Below, piece by piece: positions 49,222 through 59,881 of a stretch of DNA of 64,000 bases. This stretch comes from Modicisalibacter radicis (GTDB taxonomy: Bacteria > Pseudomonadota > Gammaproteobacteria > Pseudomonadales > Halomonadaceae), in contig NZ_CAAHFN010000054.1 of the NCBI RefSeq assembly GCF_900961225.1, positions 124,001 through 188,000 of the forward strand, given 5' to 3'. The notes beneath the pieces are model-generated. The model was not told the origin of the DNA. It worked only from the letters and a program-made list of their open reading frames with translations, and ran no database searches. The stretch's first letter is position 1, and each line of letters starts with the position of its first letter. The position numbers and the translations under genes are program-made.

Positions 49222-51639
49222 TCAGAACGGGGTCGGTTGATAGCCGGGGATAGACTCGGCGAAGACTTCGTCGGTTCCCTGACCGACGCCGCCCAGGCCC
49301 TTGAAGACGAAGCGCAGGAATAGCCCGCGATCGGTGTAGTCGTCATCGATGGTGTTGGCGGTGTCGTTGTCCTCGATCCACTCGCGCCAGGCGACCTGGA
49401 CGCCATAGCAGCAGTCGTTCCACTGGATGCCGGCGAGCTTGTCGAGCGCCCGGTCGTTGGTGTTGTCGTAGGTGAAACGGCCGATCAGGTCCCAGCGGGC
49501 GCCGACCTTGTAGGCGAACGAAGCATCGAACTCCTCGCGGTTGTAGCCCAGCCGATCCTCCGCATCCCCGGAGGGGTCGAAGCCCTCGAGTTCCCAGCGA
49601 TAGCCGAGATTGAGCGCGTGCCCCTCGGGGTGACGATAGCGCAGGTAGGTCGCGGTACGCTCGGTGACCTCGCGGTGTTCATCATAGAGCCACTCGTAAC
49701 GCGTGCTCCAGCGATCGGTGATCTGCCAGTCGAGCTGGGTGGCGATCGGCGAGCGGTCGCGGGTGGCATCGTACCAGTCCTGGTAGTTGCTTTCGCGATC
49801 GGGCAGCGCCAGGTCGCCCTCCATGCCGATCACCCGATCCTCGAGATAGGCGCTCTGGCCGACCGCCAGCGAAAGCCGCTGACGGCCGCTGTCGTCCTCG
49901 AGAAAGCGCGTGCTGACGCCGTAGGAGATCTTGTTGACGTCGCCCACCCGGTCGCCGCCGGAGAAACGGTAAGGCGTCCACAGCTGGTCATAGGAAAACG
50001 CCCGCTCATCGGTGTCGAAGTCGGGGAAGTCGCTCTGGTCGCGTTCCGGCGCGTAGGCGTAATACAGCCGCGGCTCCAGCGTCTGGCGCCAGGCCTCGTC
50101 GAACAGCGACAGGTCGCGCTCGAAGATCAGCCCGCTGTCCACCGAGCCGACCGGCACGGTGCGCGACAGGCTCTCTTCGCGATCGGTGTCGCGGTTACCG
50201 TAGTCGAGCTGGTACTGGGTATGCAGCAGTTCGAAGCGCGGCTCGAGATAGCCCCAGCCCGGGTCGTAGCGCCAGCCGACGGCCGGCGCCAGGTGCACCC
50301 GCGAGCCGGTCGCCGATTCGCGCAGCGGCACCTCGGTTTCGTCGACATCGCGCCAGAAGTAGGTCGCGTTGGAGCGCCACTGCTGGTAGAGGCCATTGTC
50401 CTGCGACCAGCGGGCGTTGGCGGTCAGGCTGGGCAGCCGGTAGAACGGCTTGTCGCGATCTTCCAGCGGGTAGTCGAGCTTCTGGTAGCCCTGGGCCTTG
50501 GCCTCGAGCTGCCAGGTCTCGCCGCTGTAGTCGAGCTCGGCAAGGCGTGACAGGTAGTCGGTCTCGCTCTCGGCGAAGTCGCGGCCGAAGTCGTCGAAGT
50601 AGCGGCCATCGCTGGCGGCACCGTAGCGCAGGTTGTAGCGCAGCCGCGGGTCGAAGCGCCCCTGATGGCGGTAATCGACGTACCAGCGATCCTCGCCCTC
50701 GAAGGCGTCGTCCTCGTCGTTGGGATTGGCGCTTTCGCCGCCGCGATCGCTGTCCAGGTAGGCGCCCTCGATCTGGCCCAGGTCCTCGCCGAACAGGTAG
50801 CGAAACTCGCCCCCCAGCAGCAGGCCGTGATTGCTCAGCCAGCGCGGCGTCAGCGTGGCATCGTAGTTCGGGGCCAGGTTGAAGTAGTAGGGCTGGGCGT
50901 AGTCGATGCCGTCGCCGGACACGCCGATGGTCGGCCACAGGAAGCCCGACTGGCGGCGATCGTCGATGGGGAAGCGCACCCATGGCCAGTAGAACACCGG
51001 CACCCGGCCGACCTCGAGCCGCGCATGCCTGGCGGTGCCATAGCCGGCCTCGCGATCGATGATCACGTCGTTGCCGACCACCCGCCACAGGCGGCTGTCG
51101 GGGGCACAGGTGGTGAAGCTGGCCTCGCTCAGCCGATAGCGGCCGTCCTCGAGCCGGGCCAGGGCAATGGCGTCGCCGCGCAGGCGCTGGTCATGCATCA
51201 CGTAGTGGGCGTCTTCGACCTGGGCGGCGTCGCTGTCCAGCGAGAGCCGACCGCCACCGCCACGCACCAGCAGGCCCTGGTCGCGCAGGGTCAGCGGGCC
51301 CTCGGCGAAGGCCGTGTCGCGAGCCGCGTTGACGCGTACCCGGGGCGCCTCGAGCTGGCTGCTGCCGCGCCGCAACAGCACCTCGCCGCGCAGGATGGTG
51401 GCCCCCGCGTCGCCGTAGTCGGCCTCGTCGGAGGCCGAGCGCACCTCGCGCGGCGTGTCGCCGGGCGCCAGTCGATACTCGGGCATCACGTAGCGCCCGC
51501 GGCATACGGCATCGGACGGGGCGTCGTCGCCCCACGGCTGCCAGTCGAGTTGCGACGCCGGCAGTGTCTGCGGCGGGGCCGCATGAGCGCCGCCGGTGAC
51601 CAGGCCGGCGAGGGCAGTCCACAACAATCGCTTGCCCAT
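49222..51639 (-). CDS. lptD: LPS-assembly outer-membrane protein LptD
   Basis: An 805-residue outer-membrane barrel that inserts lipopolysaccharide into the outer leaflet with LptE. A signal peptide (MGKRLLWTALAG...GGAHA), a periplasmic beta-jellyroll OstA domain (about 50-200; ILRGEVLLRRG), and a C-terminal 26-strand barrel. Cysteines near 45, in FTTCAPDS and in NDCCYG near the C-terminus fit the disulfide pattern. ATG 51639 has AGAGGA 3-8 bases upstream. First gene of its operon. Confidence 0.96.
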   Translation of the reverse strand: MGKRLLWTALAGLVTGGAHAAPPQTLPASQLDWQPWGDDAPSDAVCRGRYVMPEYRLAPGDTPREVRSASDEADYGDAGATILRGEVLLRRGSSQLEAPRVRVNAARDTAFAEGPLTLRDQGLLVRGGGGRLSLDSDAAQVEDAHYVMHDQRLRGDAIALARLEDGRYRLSEASFTTCAPDSRLWRVVGNDVIIDREAGYGTARHARLEVGRVPVFYWPWVRFPIDDRRQSGFLWPTIGVSGDGIDYAQPYYFNLAPNYDATLTPRWLSNHGLLLGGEFRYLFGEDLGQIEGAYLDSDRGGESANPNDEDDAFEGEDRWYVDYRHQGRFDPRLRYNLRYGAASDGRYFDDFGRDFAESETDYLSRLAELDYSGETWQLEAKAQGYQKLDYPLEDRDKPFYRLPSLTANARWSQDNGLYQQWRSNATYFWRDVDETEVPLRESATGSRVHLAPAVGWRYDPGWGYLEPRFELLHTQYQLDYGNRDTDREESLSRTVPVGSVDSGLIFERDLSLFDEAWRQTLEPRLYYAYAPERDQSDFPDFDTDERAFSYDQLWTPYRFSGGDRVGDVNKISYGVSTRFLEDDSGRQRLSLAVGQSAYLEDRVIGMEGDLALPDRESNYQDWYDATRDRSPIATQLDWQITDRWSTRYEWLYDEHREVTERTATYLRYRHPEGHALNLGYRWELEGFDPSGDAEDRLGYNREEFDASFAYKVGARWDLIGRFTYDNTNDRALDKLAGIQWNDCCYGVQVAWREWIEDNDTANTIDDDYTDRGLFLRFVFKGLGGVGQGTDEVFAESIPGYQPTPF

Positions 51640-51670
51640 GGGTCCTCTGTCCTTGGCGATTGGAATCGGT

Positions 51671-51676
51671 ATTATA
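51671..51676 (-). promoter_or_regulatory. lptD promoter -10 element
   Basis: TATAAT on the minus strand, 31 bases before the lptD ATG, in the divergent lptD-amgK gap. The region 17 bp further upstream gives only a weak -35 (GAGGAC). Confidence 0.5.
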
Positions 51677-51727
51677 CAGCCCCGGTGCCGCACGTCCTCC
51701 TTCGACACCAAGGCGCCGGATCGGTGA

Positions 51728-53518
<1,791 letters not shown>

Positions 53519-53589
53519 GCCCGCGCCGGCCAGCTGGTATGCTGTGCCGACTCACACCCAGTCATCCCCATAACGAGGACACGCCCATC

Positions 53590-54018
53590 ATGAAAGCCAG
53601 CGTCAAATGGACCGACGGTCGCCAGTTCGTCGCCGAGTCGGGCAGCGGTCACAGCGTGGTCATCGACGGCCCGCCGGATCACGGCGGCCGCAACACCGGA
53701 CCGCGCCCCATGGAGATGCTGCTGATGGGGCTCGGTGCCTGCACCTCGTTCGACGTGCTGGAGATCCTCGAGAAGTCCCGCGCGCCGGTCAGCGACTGTG
53801 TCGCCGCGGTCGACGCCGAGCGCGCCGATGGCGTGCCCAGCGTGTTCACCAGGATTCACGTGCACTTCACGGTGAGCGGTCGCGGGCTCAAGGAAAAGCA
53901 GGTCCAGCGCGCCATCGAGCTGTCGGCGGAAAAATACTGCAGCGCCTCGATCATGCTCGCCCAGGGTGGCGTCGACATGACCCACTCCTACGAGATCGTC
54001 GATACCGGGCACGTCTAG
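53590..54018 (+). CDS. OsmC-family protein (YhfA type)
   Basis: A 142-residue OsmC/Ohr-fold protein with RPMEMLLMGLGACTSFDV, one reactive Cys (Cys52) and a second Cys near KYCSASIMLA. These are thiol-dependent peroxide-handling proteins; the YhfA branch is uncharacterised in detail. A TATGCT extended -10 lies about 54 bp upstream. In E. coli yhfA also sits near prkB, as here. Confidence 0.88.
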   Translation: MKASVKWTDGRQFVAESGSGHSVVIDGPPDHGGRNTGPRPMEMLLMGLGACTSFDVLEILEKSRAPVSDCVAAVDAERADGVPSVFTRIHVHFTVSGRGLKEKQVQRAIELSAEKYCSASIMLAQGGVDMTHSYEIVDTGHV

Positions 54019-54020
54019 GG

Positions 54021-54629
54021 TTACAGGGGCGGTGCATCGACGTGGCGCCACATGTACAAGGCGAGGTAGGAGCGGTACGGGGCAAAACGCGCCGCGGTGC
54101 GTACGGTCTTGCGGCGCGGGCTGGTCAGGCGAGTCAGGGTCTTGCGGGCGGCGACATCGCCGTCGGGCCAGACATCCTCGTCGCCGAAGTAGAAGATCGA
54201 GATCATGTCCGCCGTCCACTGACCGACACCCCATAGCGCGGTGAGATGGCGCGCCCGCTCGGCATGAGCGAGCGGGCGCAGCGCCTCGGCCTCCAGTCCA
54301 CCGGCGCGGGCCTCGGCGGCGATGGCGCAGATCGCTCGGGTCTTGGCCGACGACAGGCCGCAGGCGCGGATCGCCTCGGAGTTGACCGCGTGGAAGAACT
54401 CGTGCATCGGCAGGTCGCCACGCGCCGACTCGAGGCGCGCCCAGATCGAGCGCGCCGCCTTGACCGAGAGCTGCTGGCCGGCCACCGAGCGGCACAGTCG
54501 CTCGGCCAGTGGCGCACCGATATCACCGTGCAGCGGAGCGACCGGGCCGCCACGCGCCATGGCATCGTGGAGCGTGGGACTGAGCCCCTCGGCGATGGCC
54601 AGAAAGCGGGCGTGGATCGCTTCGCTCAT
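54021..54629 (-). CDS. AlkA-type DNA-3-methyladenine glycosylase
   Basis: A 202-residue HhH-GPD glycosylase that removes alkylated bases. Helix-hairpin-helix LWGVGQWTADMI at about 132-143, and the catalytic Asp in WPDGDVAARKTL (about 154-165). Shorter than E. coli AlkA, lacking its N-terminal domain, and like the archaeal/Deinococcus short forms. It lies 13 bp after coq7 and is convergent with the OsmC gene. Confidence 0.85.
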   Translation of the reverse strand: MSEAIHARFLAIAEGLSPTLHDAMARGGPVAPLHGDIGAPLAERLCRSVAGQQLSVKAARSIWARLESARGDLPMHEFFHAVNSEAIRACGLSSAKTRAICAIAAEARAGGLEAEALRPLAHAERARHLTALWGVGQWTADMISIFYFGDEDVWPDGDVAARKTLTRLTSPRRKTVRTAARFAPYRSYLALYMWRHVDAPPL

Positions 54630-54642
54630 CGCTGCAGGGCGC

Positions 54643-55284
54643 TCAGAACCGATAGACGCTGCGGGTCATCACCTTCGACATCAGCGACATGCCCCACTTC
54701 ACCGGCGCCGGGAATCGCGTGCCGCCGGCTTCGAGCGCCCAGCGCGCATGATGGGCCTCATCCTCGCGCATCTGCTCGAGCACCTGGCGGGAACGCCGGT
54801 CGCCGCGCGGCAGGTTCTCGAGGTGCGCATCAAGGTGCTTGCCGACCTGCTCCTCGGTGGCGTTGACGAAGCCCAGGCTGAGCCGATCACCGACCGCGCC
54901 GGCCAGCGCGCCCATGCCGAACGAGGCGGCGTAGAACAGCGGGTTGAGATAGCTGGTGCGCCCGTCGAGCTCGACCAGCCGCGCATCGCACCAGGCCAGG
55001 TGATCGATCTCCTCCTGCGCCGCCTGCTCCATCTGCACGCGGGTGTCGGCGAGCTTGGCGGTCAGCCCCTGGCCCTGGTAGAGCGCCTGGGCGCATACCT
55101 CCCCGGTGTGATTGATGCGCATCAGCCCGGCGGCGTGGCGACGTTCGAGTTCATCGAGCGACTCGTCGCGGGTGTCACCGGCGGGCGACGGCCGCGAGGG
55201 CTGCGCGGCGTGCGGCACCAGGGTGCGCAGCACGGTATCGAACTGATGGATCAGCTGATCGCTGCGTGTCAGCTTGCGATGCAT
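54643..55284 (-). CDS. coq7: demethoxyubiquinone hydroxylase
   Basis: A 213-residue di-iron enzyme (Coq7/Cat5 family) performing the C6 hydroxylation in ubiquinone synthesis. Iron-binding residues are visible in [16 protein letters not shown] and [14 protein letters not shown] 55284 has AAGGA 7 bases upstream. The 148-bp gap before it holds a large nested hairpin. Confidence 0.93.
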   Translation of the reverse strand: MHRKLTRSDQLIHQFDTVLRTLVPHAAQPSRPSPAGDTRDESLDELERRHAAGLMRINHTGEVCAQALYQGQGLTAKLADTRVQMEQAAQEEIDHLAWCDARLVELDGRTSYLNPLFYAASFGMGALAGAVGDRLSLGFVNATEEQVGKHLDAHLENLPRGDRRSRQVLEQMREDEAHHARWALEAGGTRFPAPVKWGMSLMSKVMTRSVYRF

Positions 55285-55330
55285 GGCGGTTTCCTTGATC
55301 GAGAAGCCAGATAAGGGCGGTGCGGCGTTT

Positions 55331-55388
55331 CCAACGAGACGGGCCGCACGCGACGTACGGTCGTGAGCGGCCCGGTATGCCCCGTTGG
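55331..55388. other. nested three-tier hairpin between hinT and coq7
   Basis: Nested inverted repeats: outer CCAACG/CGTTGG (55331-55336, 55383-55388), middle CGGGCCGC/GCGGCCCG (55340-55347, 55367-55374), and inner CGAC/GTCG (55351-55354, 55360-55363) around a 5-base loop. The long imperfect stem suggests an RNA structure; it may end the prk-HIT transcript or control coq7. Confidence 0.55.
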
Positions 55389-55432
55389 AGACGCGCGCTC
55401 TGGAAGATCGCGACTCGTGCGCCGATCGCCGG

Positions 55433-55774
55433 CTACCCAGCCGGCCAGGTAAAGCGACGGCCGCCCAGCAGGTGCATGTGTATATGATAGACCGACTGGC
55501 CGCCATCTTCATTGCAGTTCATCACCACGCGATACCCGTCTTCGGCGAAGCCGAACTCGCGGGCCAGACTGGCGGCGGTGTACTGCAGCCGACCGACCAC
55601 CTCGAGATCGCCCTCCTCGATGTCGTTCAGGGTGGCGATGTGCTTCTTGGGCACGATCAGAACGTGGCGCGGCGCCTGGGGGTTGATGTCATTGAAGGCC
55701 AGTACCTGGTCGTCCTCGTGGACCACGTCGGGCTCGATCTCGCGATTGATCATCTTGCAGAACAGGCAGTCCAT
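55433..55774 (-). CDS. HIT-family (HinT-like) nucleotide hydrolase
   Basis: A 113-residue histidine-triad protein with [11 protein letters not shown] at the start and the catalytic triad [10 protein letters not shown]. HinT proteins hydrolyse AMP-N conjugates such as adenosine phosphoramidates. Follows the phosphoribulokinase gene after 28 bp. Confidence 0.95.
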   Translation of the reverse strand: MDCLFCKMINREIEPDVVHEDDQVLAFNDINPQAPRHVLIVPKKHIATLNDIEEGDLEVVGRLQYTAASLAREFGFAEDGYRVVMNCNEDGGQSVYHIHMHLLGGRRFTWPAG

Positions 55775-55802
55775 ATTGGCTCCTTGCAGTGATAACAGCT
55801 CG

Positions 55803-56675
55803 TCAACGAAAACGTCGCTGGGCCAGCAGGTGGCGCACCAGCGGCCCGAGGATCAGCTCCATCGCCAGCGACAGCCGCGCGCCGGGCACCACCAGGGTGT
55901 GCGGACGACTCATGAAGGAATCCTGGATCATCGCCAGCAGGTAGGGAAAATCCACCGTCGAGGGGTCGCGAAAGCGGATCACCACGAACGACTCCGCGTC
56001 GGTGGGGATATCCTGGATCTCGAACGGGTTGGAAGTATCCACCGTGGGTACACGCTGGAAATTGATGTGGGTGCGCGAGAATTGTGGCTGGATGTAGCGC
56101 ACGTAATCGTGCATGCGCCCCAGGATGGTGTCGATCACCGCCTCCTGGGTATAGCCGCGCAGCTTGGTGTCGCGGTCGATCTTCTGGATCCACTCGAGGT
56201 TCATGGTCGGCGCCACGCCGACCAGCAGATCGACATGCCGGGCGATGTCGCAGTCGCCGGTGACCAAACCGCCGTGCAGCCCCTCGTAGAACAGCAGGTC
56301 GGTGCCGCACGGCAGGTCCTGCCATTCGGTGAAGGTGCCGACCTTGTAGCCGGCCTCGATCATGCGCTTGTCTTCGGCATGGATGTAATGCCGGTAGGTG
56401 CCGGTGCCCTGTTCGCCGTACTCCTGGAACAGCGCCTCGAGCCGGTCGAGCAGGTTGGCGCCCACCGCGAAGTGCGAGAGCTCGTCGGTGCGCTCGGGCT
56501 CCTCGCGGAAGATCCGCGTCAGCTCTTCCTTGGTGTAGCGGTGGAAGGCATCGCCATCGACGAAGGCGGCGTGGACATCCTCACGGGTGAACATGCGCTC
56601 GAAGGTGCGTCGCACGGTGGTGGTGCCGGCGGCGGACGAACCGGTCACCGCGACGATCGGGTATTCGCGGGACAT
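55803..56675 (-). CDS. phosphoribulokinase (proteobacterial PrkB type)
   Basis: A 290-residue kinase phosphorylating ribulose-5-phosphate to ribulose-1,5-bisphosphate. P-loop GSSAAGTTT (12-20), YRHYIHAEDKRMIEAG, and LPCGTDLLFYEGLHGG. The family includes the E. coli PrkB, whose role outside the Calvin cycle is unclear. No RuBisCO gene is in the window. It starts 1 bp after the thioesterase stop, so both are co-translated. Confidence 0.92.
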   Translation of the reverse strand: MSREYPIVAVTGSSAAGTTTVRRTFERMFTREDVHAAFVDGDAFHRYTKEELTRIFREEPERTDELSHFAVGANLLDRLEALFQEYGEQGTGTYRHYIHAEDKRMIEAGYKVGTFTEWQDLPCGTDLLFYEGLHGGLVTGDCDIARHVDLLVGVAPTMNLEWIQKIDRDTKLRGYTQEAVIDTILGRMHDYVRYIQPQFSRTHINFQRVPTVDTSNPFEIQDIPTDAESFVVIRFRDPSTVDFPYLLAMIQDSFMSRPHTLVVPGARLSLAMELILGPLVRHLLAQRRFR

Positions 56676-56676
56676 C

Positions 56677-57126
56677 TCAGTCCGCTCCCATGGGCTTGGC
56701 GGCGGCCAGGGCCGCGTTGAAGTCCGCCGGGACCTCGACGGGGCGGCCCTGCTCGGGGTCGAGCAGTACCAGGGCGACGCGCGCCACGGCCACGCTGCGG
56801 GCGTCCGCGGGGCGCTGGAGCCGCTGATACACGGCCAGCGCCTTGCCCTCGGCGGGCAGGATGGCGGTTTCCACCTCCAGTTCGTCGCCCCAGCGCGACC
56901 CGCCGAGATACTCGATCGCCAGCTCGGCGACCACGCTGGGATACCCCGCGACGTCCCATTCGTGATGACCCAGTGCCTCGAAGGCCCGCACGCGGGCTTC
57001 GTGAAGCAGGCCGACGATGGCGTCGTGACCCAGATGGCGGCCGTAGTTGAGATCGCCGATGCGCACCGTCAGGGCGTGCCGATGCAGGCACCGGGCTTGC
57101 GGAAACTCGAGTCCGAGTCGTTGCAT
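56677..57126 (-). CDS. acyl-CoA thioesterase (hotdog fold)
   Basis: A 149-residue 4HBT-type thioesterase. LTVRIGDLNYGRHLGHDAI contains the usual active-site region (Asp-Tyr-Gly-His), and the remainder fits a single hotdog domain. The substrate acyl group is unknown. ATG 57126 has GGGAG 5 bases upstream; GTG 57132 overlaps the ribosome site. Located between purD and the phosphoribulokinase gene on the same strand. Confidence 0.85.
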   Translation of the reverse strand: MQRLGLEFPQARCLHRHALTVRIGDLNYGRHLGHDAIVGLLHEARVRAFEALGHHEWDVAGYPSVVAELAIEYLGGSRWGDELEVETAILPAEGKALAVYQRLQRPADARSVAVARVALVLLDPEQGRPVEVPADFNAALAAAKPMGAD

Positions 57127-57175
57127 GGTCACTCCCTGTCAATGTGAGGCGCCGTGGCCTGCCGGATACCGGGTG

Positions 57176-58462
57176 TCAGGACTCCCGGGTGATCGCCCGA
57201 TGGGCAATGTCGCGACGATAGAAGGCTTCGTCCCAGTGAATCGCGGCGACGCCTTCGTAGGCGCGGTCGCGGGCCCGCGAGACCCGCTCGCCCAGGGCGG
57301 TTACGCATAGCACGCGCCCACCGCTGGTGACGATCCGACCTTGGTCGTTTTCCGCCGTGCCGGCATGAAAGACCTTGCAGCCGACGGCTTCGGCGGCTTC
57401 CAGCCCGGCGATCGCATCACCCTTGCGATAGCTGTCCGGATAGCCGCTGGCGGCCATCACCACGCCCACCGCGGCACGCGTATCCCAGTCGCAGGTCTCG
57501 CCGTCCAGCCGGCCCTCGGCACCGGCCAGGCACAGCCTTACCAGATCGCTCTTGAGGCGCAGCAGGATCGGCTGCGTCTCGGGATCGCCGAAGCGACAGT
57601 TGTATTCGATCACCTTGGGCGCGCCCTGGGCATCGATCATCAGCCCGGCGTACAGAAAGCCGGTATAGGGATGGCCTTCGGCGGCCATGCCGCGCACCGT
57701 CGGCAGGATCACCTCGTCGATGACGCGCTGGTACACCGCCCGGGTGACCACCGGCGCCGGCGAGTAGGCGCCCATGCCGCCGGTGTTGGGGCCGGTATCG
57801 CCGTCGCCGGCCCGCTTGTGGTCCTGGCTGGTGGCCATCGGCAGCACGTGCTCGCCATCGACCATGACGATGAAGCTGGCCTCCTCGCCGTCGAGGAACT
57901 CCTCGATGACGACGCGCGCACCGGCATCACCGAAGGCATTGGCCTCAAGCATGTCACGGATCGCCGCCTCGGCCTCGGCGTCGCTCATGGCCACGATCAC
58001 GCCCTTGCCGGCGGCCAGGCCGTCGGCCTTGATGACGATCGGTGCACCGCGCTCGGCCAGATAGGCCAGCGCCGGCTCCACGGCGGTAAAGGTCGCGTAC
58101 TCGGCACTGGGGATCGCATGGCGGGCCAGGAAGTCCTTGGTGAACGCCTTGGACCCCTCGAGCTGGGCCGCTGCCTGGGTCGGCCCGAAGATCGGCAGCC
58201 CGGCGGCGCGGAAGCGATCGACCACCCCGGCGACCAAGGGCGCCTCGGGGCCGACGATGGTCAGCCCGACCGACTGCTCGCGGGCGAAGGTCTCGAGTCC
58301 GTCCAGGTCGTCGGCGGCGATCGCCACGTTGGTCAGCTTGGACTCGCGCGCCGTACCGGCGTTGCCGGGTGCGACATAGACACTATCCACATAGGGGGAC
58401 TGGGCGGCTTTCCAGGCCAGGGCGTGCTCGCGGCCGCCGCCGCCGATGATCAGAACCTTCAT
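57176..58462 (-). CDS. purD: phosphoribosylamine-glycine ligase
   Basis: A 428-residue ATP-grasp enzyme joining phosphoribosylamine and glycine in purine synthesis. MKVLIIGGGGREHALAWKA start, GKGVIVAMS loop, and NCRFGDPETQPIL are conserved. The usual neighbour purH is not present upstream; phaR lies 81 bp before it on the same strand. Confidence 0.97.
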   Translation of the reverse strand: MKVLIIGGGGREHALAWKAAQSPYVDSVYVAPGNAGTARESKLTNVAIAADDLDGLETFAREQSVGLTIVGPEAPLVAGVVDRFRAAGLPIFGPTQAAAQLEGSKAFTKDFLARHAIPSAEYATFTAVEPALAYLAERGAPIVIKADGLAAGKGVIVAMSDAEAEAAIRDMLEANAFGDAGARVVIEEFLDGEEASFIVMVDGEHVLPMATSQDHKRAGDGDTGPNTGGMGAYSPAPVVTRAVYQRVIDEVILPTVRGMAAEGHPYTGFLYAGLMIDAQGAPKVIEYNCRFGDPETQPILLRLKSDLVRLCLAGAEGRLDGETCDWDTRAAVGVVMAASGYPDSYRKGDAIAGLEAAEAVGCKVFHAGTAENDQGRIVTSGGRVLCVTALGERVSRARDRAYEGVAAIHWDEAFYRRDIAHRAITRES

Positions 58463-58543
58463 TGACTAACCTTGCTCGCGAGTGGGGGATCGATCCGCGG
58501 CATTATGTCAGAAAGCATGGCGTGCTGCCCGGCCGCGACGGGC

Positions 58544-58999
58544 TCACTCGTTCTCGTCGTCTTCGCGCTGATGCTGGGTGCGGTTCATCGTCTGCTGCCA
58601 GAAGCGCATGTTCTCCTCGGCCATCTCGCGCATCAGCTCCATCGGCGTATGCCGCATGGCCTGCTGCCACTGGTCCTTGAAGTGCTTCTGCTGCTCGAGC
58701 ATCAACTGGGTGCCCTGCTCCAGGTAGCGCGCCAGCGGCAGCGGCTGCGACATGGCGTAGATGCGGATCATCTGGGTCAGCAGGTCGTTGGAGAATACCT
58801 CGGCACTGCTGTCGGCCTGCTCCTGCTCGATGATGATCGACAGCAGGATGGTCCGCGTCAGGTCCTCGCCGCTCTTGGCGTCCTCGACACGGAACGGCTC
58901 GTCGTCGAGAATCAGGCGCCGCAGATCCTCGAGCGTCACGTAACGACTCTGCTGGGTGTCGTAGAGTCGGCGGTTGGCATATTTACGTATCACTCGCAC
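58544..58999 (-). CDS. phaR: polyhydroxyalkanoate synthesis repressor
   Basis: A 151-residue regulator with the PHB/PHA accumulation regulator N-terminal domain (RKYANRRLYDTQQSRYVTLEDL) read in pieces, and a C-terminal amphipathic region for binding polymer or DNA. PhaR represses phasin and other PHA genes when no polymer is present. Start is GTG 58999, with GAGGA 8 bases upstream. Two TTGCAA repeats lie in its promoter region. Confidence 0.93.
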   Translation of the reverse strand: MRVIRKYANRRLYDTQQSRYVTLEDLRRLILDDEPFRVEDAKSGEDLTRTILLSIIIEQEQADSSAEVFSNDLLTQMIRIYAMSQPLPLARYLEQGTQLMLEQQKHFKDQWQQAMRHTPMELMREMAEENMRFWQQTMNRTQHQREDDENE

Positions 59000-59053
59000 G
59001 GCGCTGTTCCTCACGTTGATCGGTATCGATGCATTGTGCACCGCACCCCTTTT

Positions 59054-59078
59054 CTTGCAAACCAAAGCTTGCAAACCA
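59054..59078. promoter_or_regulatory. tandem CTTGCAAACCA repeats in the phaR-rsmE divergent promoter
   Basis: Two perfect copies of CTTGCAAACCA (59054-59064 and 59068-59078), each holding a palindromic TTGCAA (59055-59060 and 59069-59074), 14 bp apart. They lie between divergent phaR and rsmE starts. PhaR proteins bind TGC-rich sites, so an autoregulatory operator is likely; the same sites would also sit in the rsmE promoter. Confidence 0.55.
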
Positions 59079-59131
59079 CTGTCAGTCGCGGCGGCCTCGG
59101 CTATCATGGCCGTCCCGTGCCCGGAGCGCCC

Positions 59132-59845
59132 ATGAACCTGATCCTGCTCGACCCCGCCGATCTGGATGCCGGCGGCCAGGCCCGCGTCGCCGACCCGCGC
59201 CGCCTGCGCCATCTGCGCGAAGTACACCGTGCCACCCCCGGCGACAGCCTGACGGTGGGTATCCGCGATGGCCGCTGGGGCACGGCGCGGCTGGCGACGC
59301 TGGACGATCGAGCCGCGCTGTTCACCGAGCTCGACCTCGATCAGCCGCCCCCGGCGCCGCTGCCGGTGCACCTGGTGCTCGCCCTGCCACGCCCGCGCAT
59401 GCTGGCCAGGACGCTGGAACATGTCACCGCCCTGGGGGTCAAGCGGATCACCCTGCTGCACACGCGACGCGTCGAGAAGAGCTACTGGCAGTCCCCCGAG
59501 CTGGCACCGGCTAAGATCCACGATCATCTGGTGCTGGGGCTCGAACAGGCCCGCGACACGGTGCTGCCGACGGTCGCCTGCGAGACCCGCTTCAAGCCGT
59601 TCGTCGAGGACCGTCTACCGGGCCTGCTGGCCGGCAAGCAGGGGCTGCTCGCCCATCCGGGCATGGCCGAGGCCTGCCCGCGCGGCATCGATCGGCCCAG
59701 CGTGCTGCTGGTCGGCCCCGAAGGGGGGTTCGTCGCCTACGAGGTGGAGTGCCTGCTCGCCGCGGGCTGTCGTGGCATCCACCTCGGCGAGCGCATCCTG
59801 CGCGTCGAGACGGCGGTCACCGCCCTGCTGGCGCGGCTTTTCTAA
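59132..59845 (+). CDS. rsmE: 16S rRNA (U1498-N3)-methyltransferase
   Basis: A 237-residue SPOUT-fold enzyme methylating U1498 near the decoding site. N-terminal PUA-like part with RLRHLREVHRATPGDSL, and the knotted C-terminal part with LLVGPEGGFVAYEV and LGERILRVETAV. Divergent from phaR. ATG 59132 has CCGGAG 8-13 bases upstream. Confidence 0.95.
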   Translation: MNLILLDPADLDAGGQARVADPRRLRHLREVHRATPGDSLTVGIRDGRWGTARLATLDDRAALFTELDLDQPPPAPLPVHLVLALPRPRMLARTLEHVTALGVKRITLLHTRRVEKSYWQSPELAPAKIHDHLVLGLEQARDTVLPTVACETRFKPFVEDRLPGLLAGKQGLLAHPGMAEACPRGIDRPSVLLVGPEGGFVAYEVECLLAAGCRGIHLGERILRVETAVTALLARLF

Positions 59846-59881
59846 ACCGCTTCGAGCATTGCCGACCGGGCCGTTTCCGGG

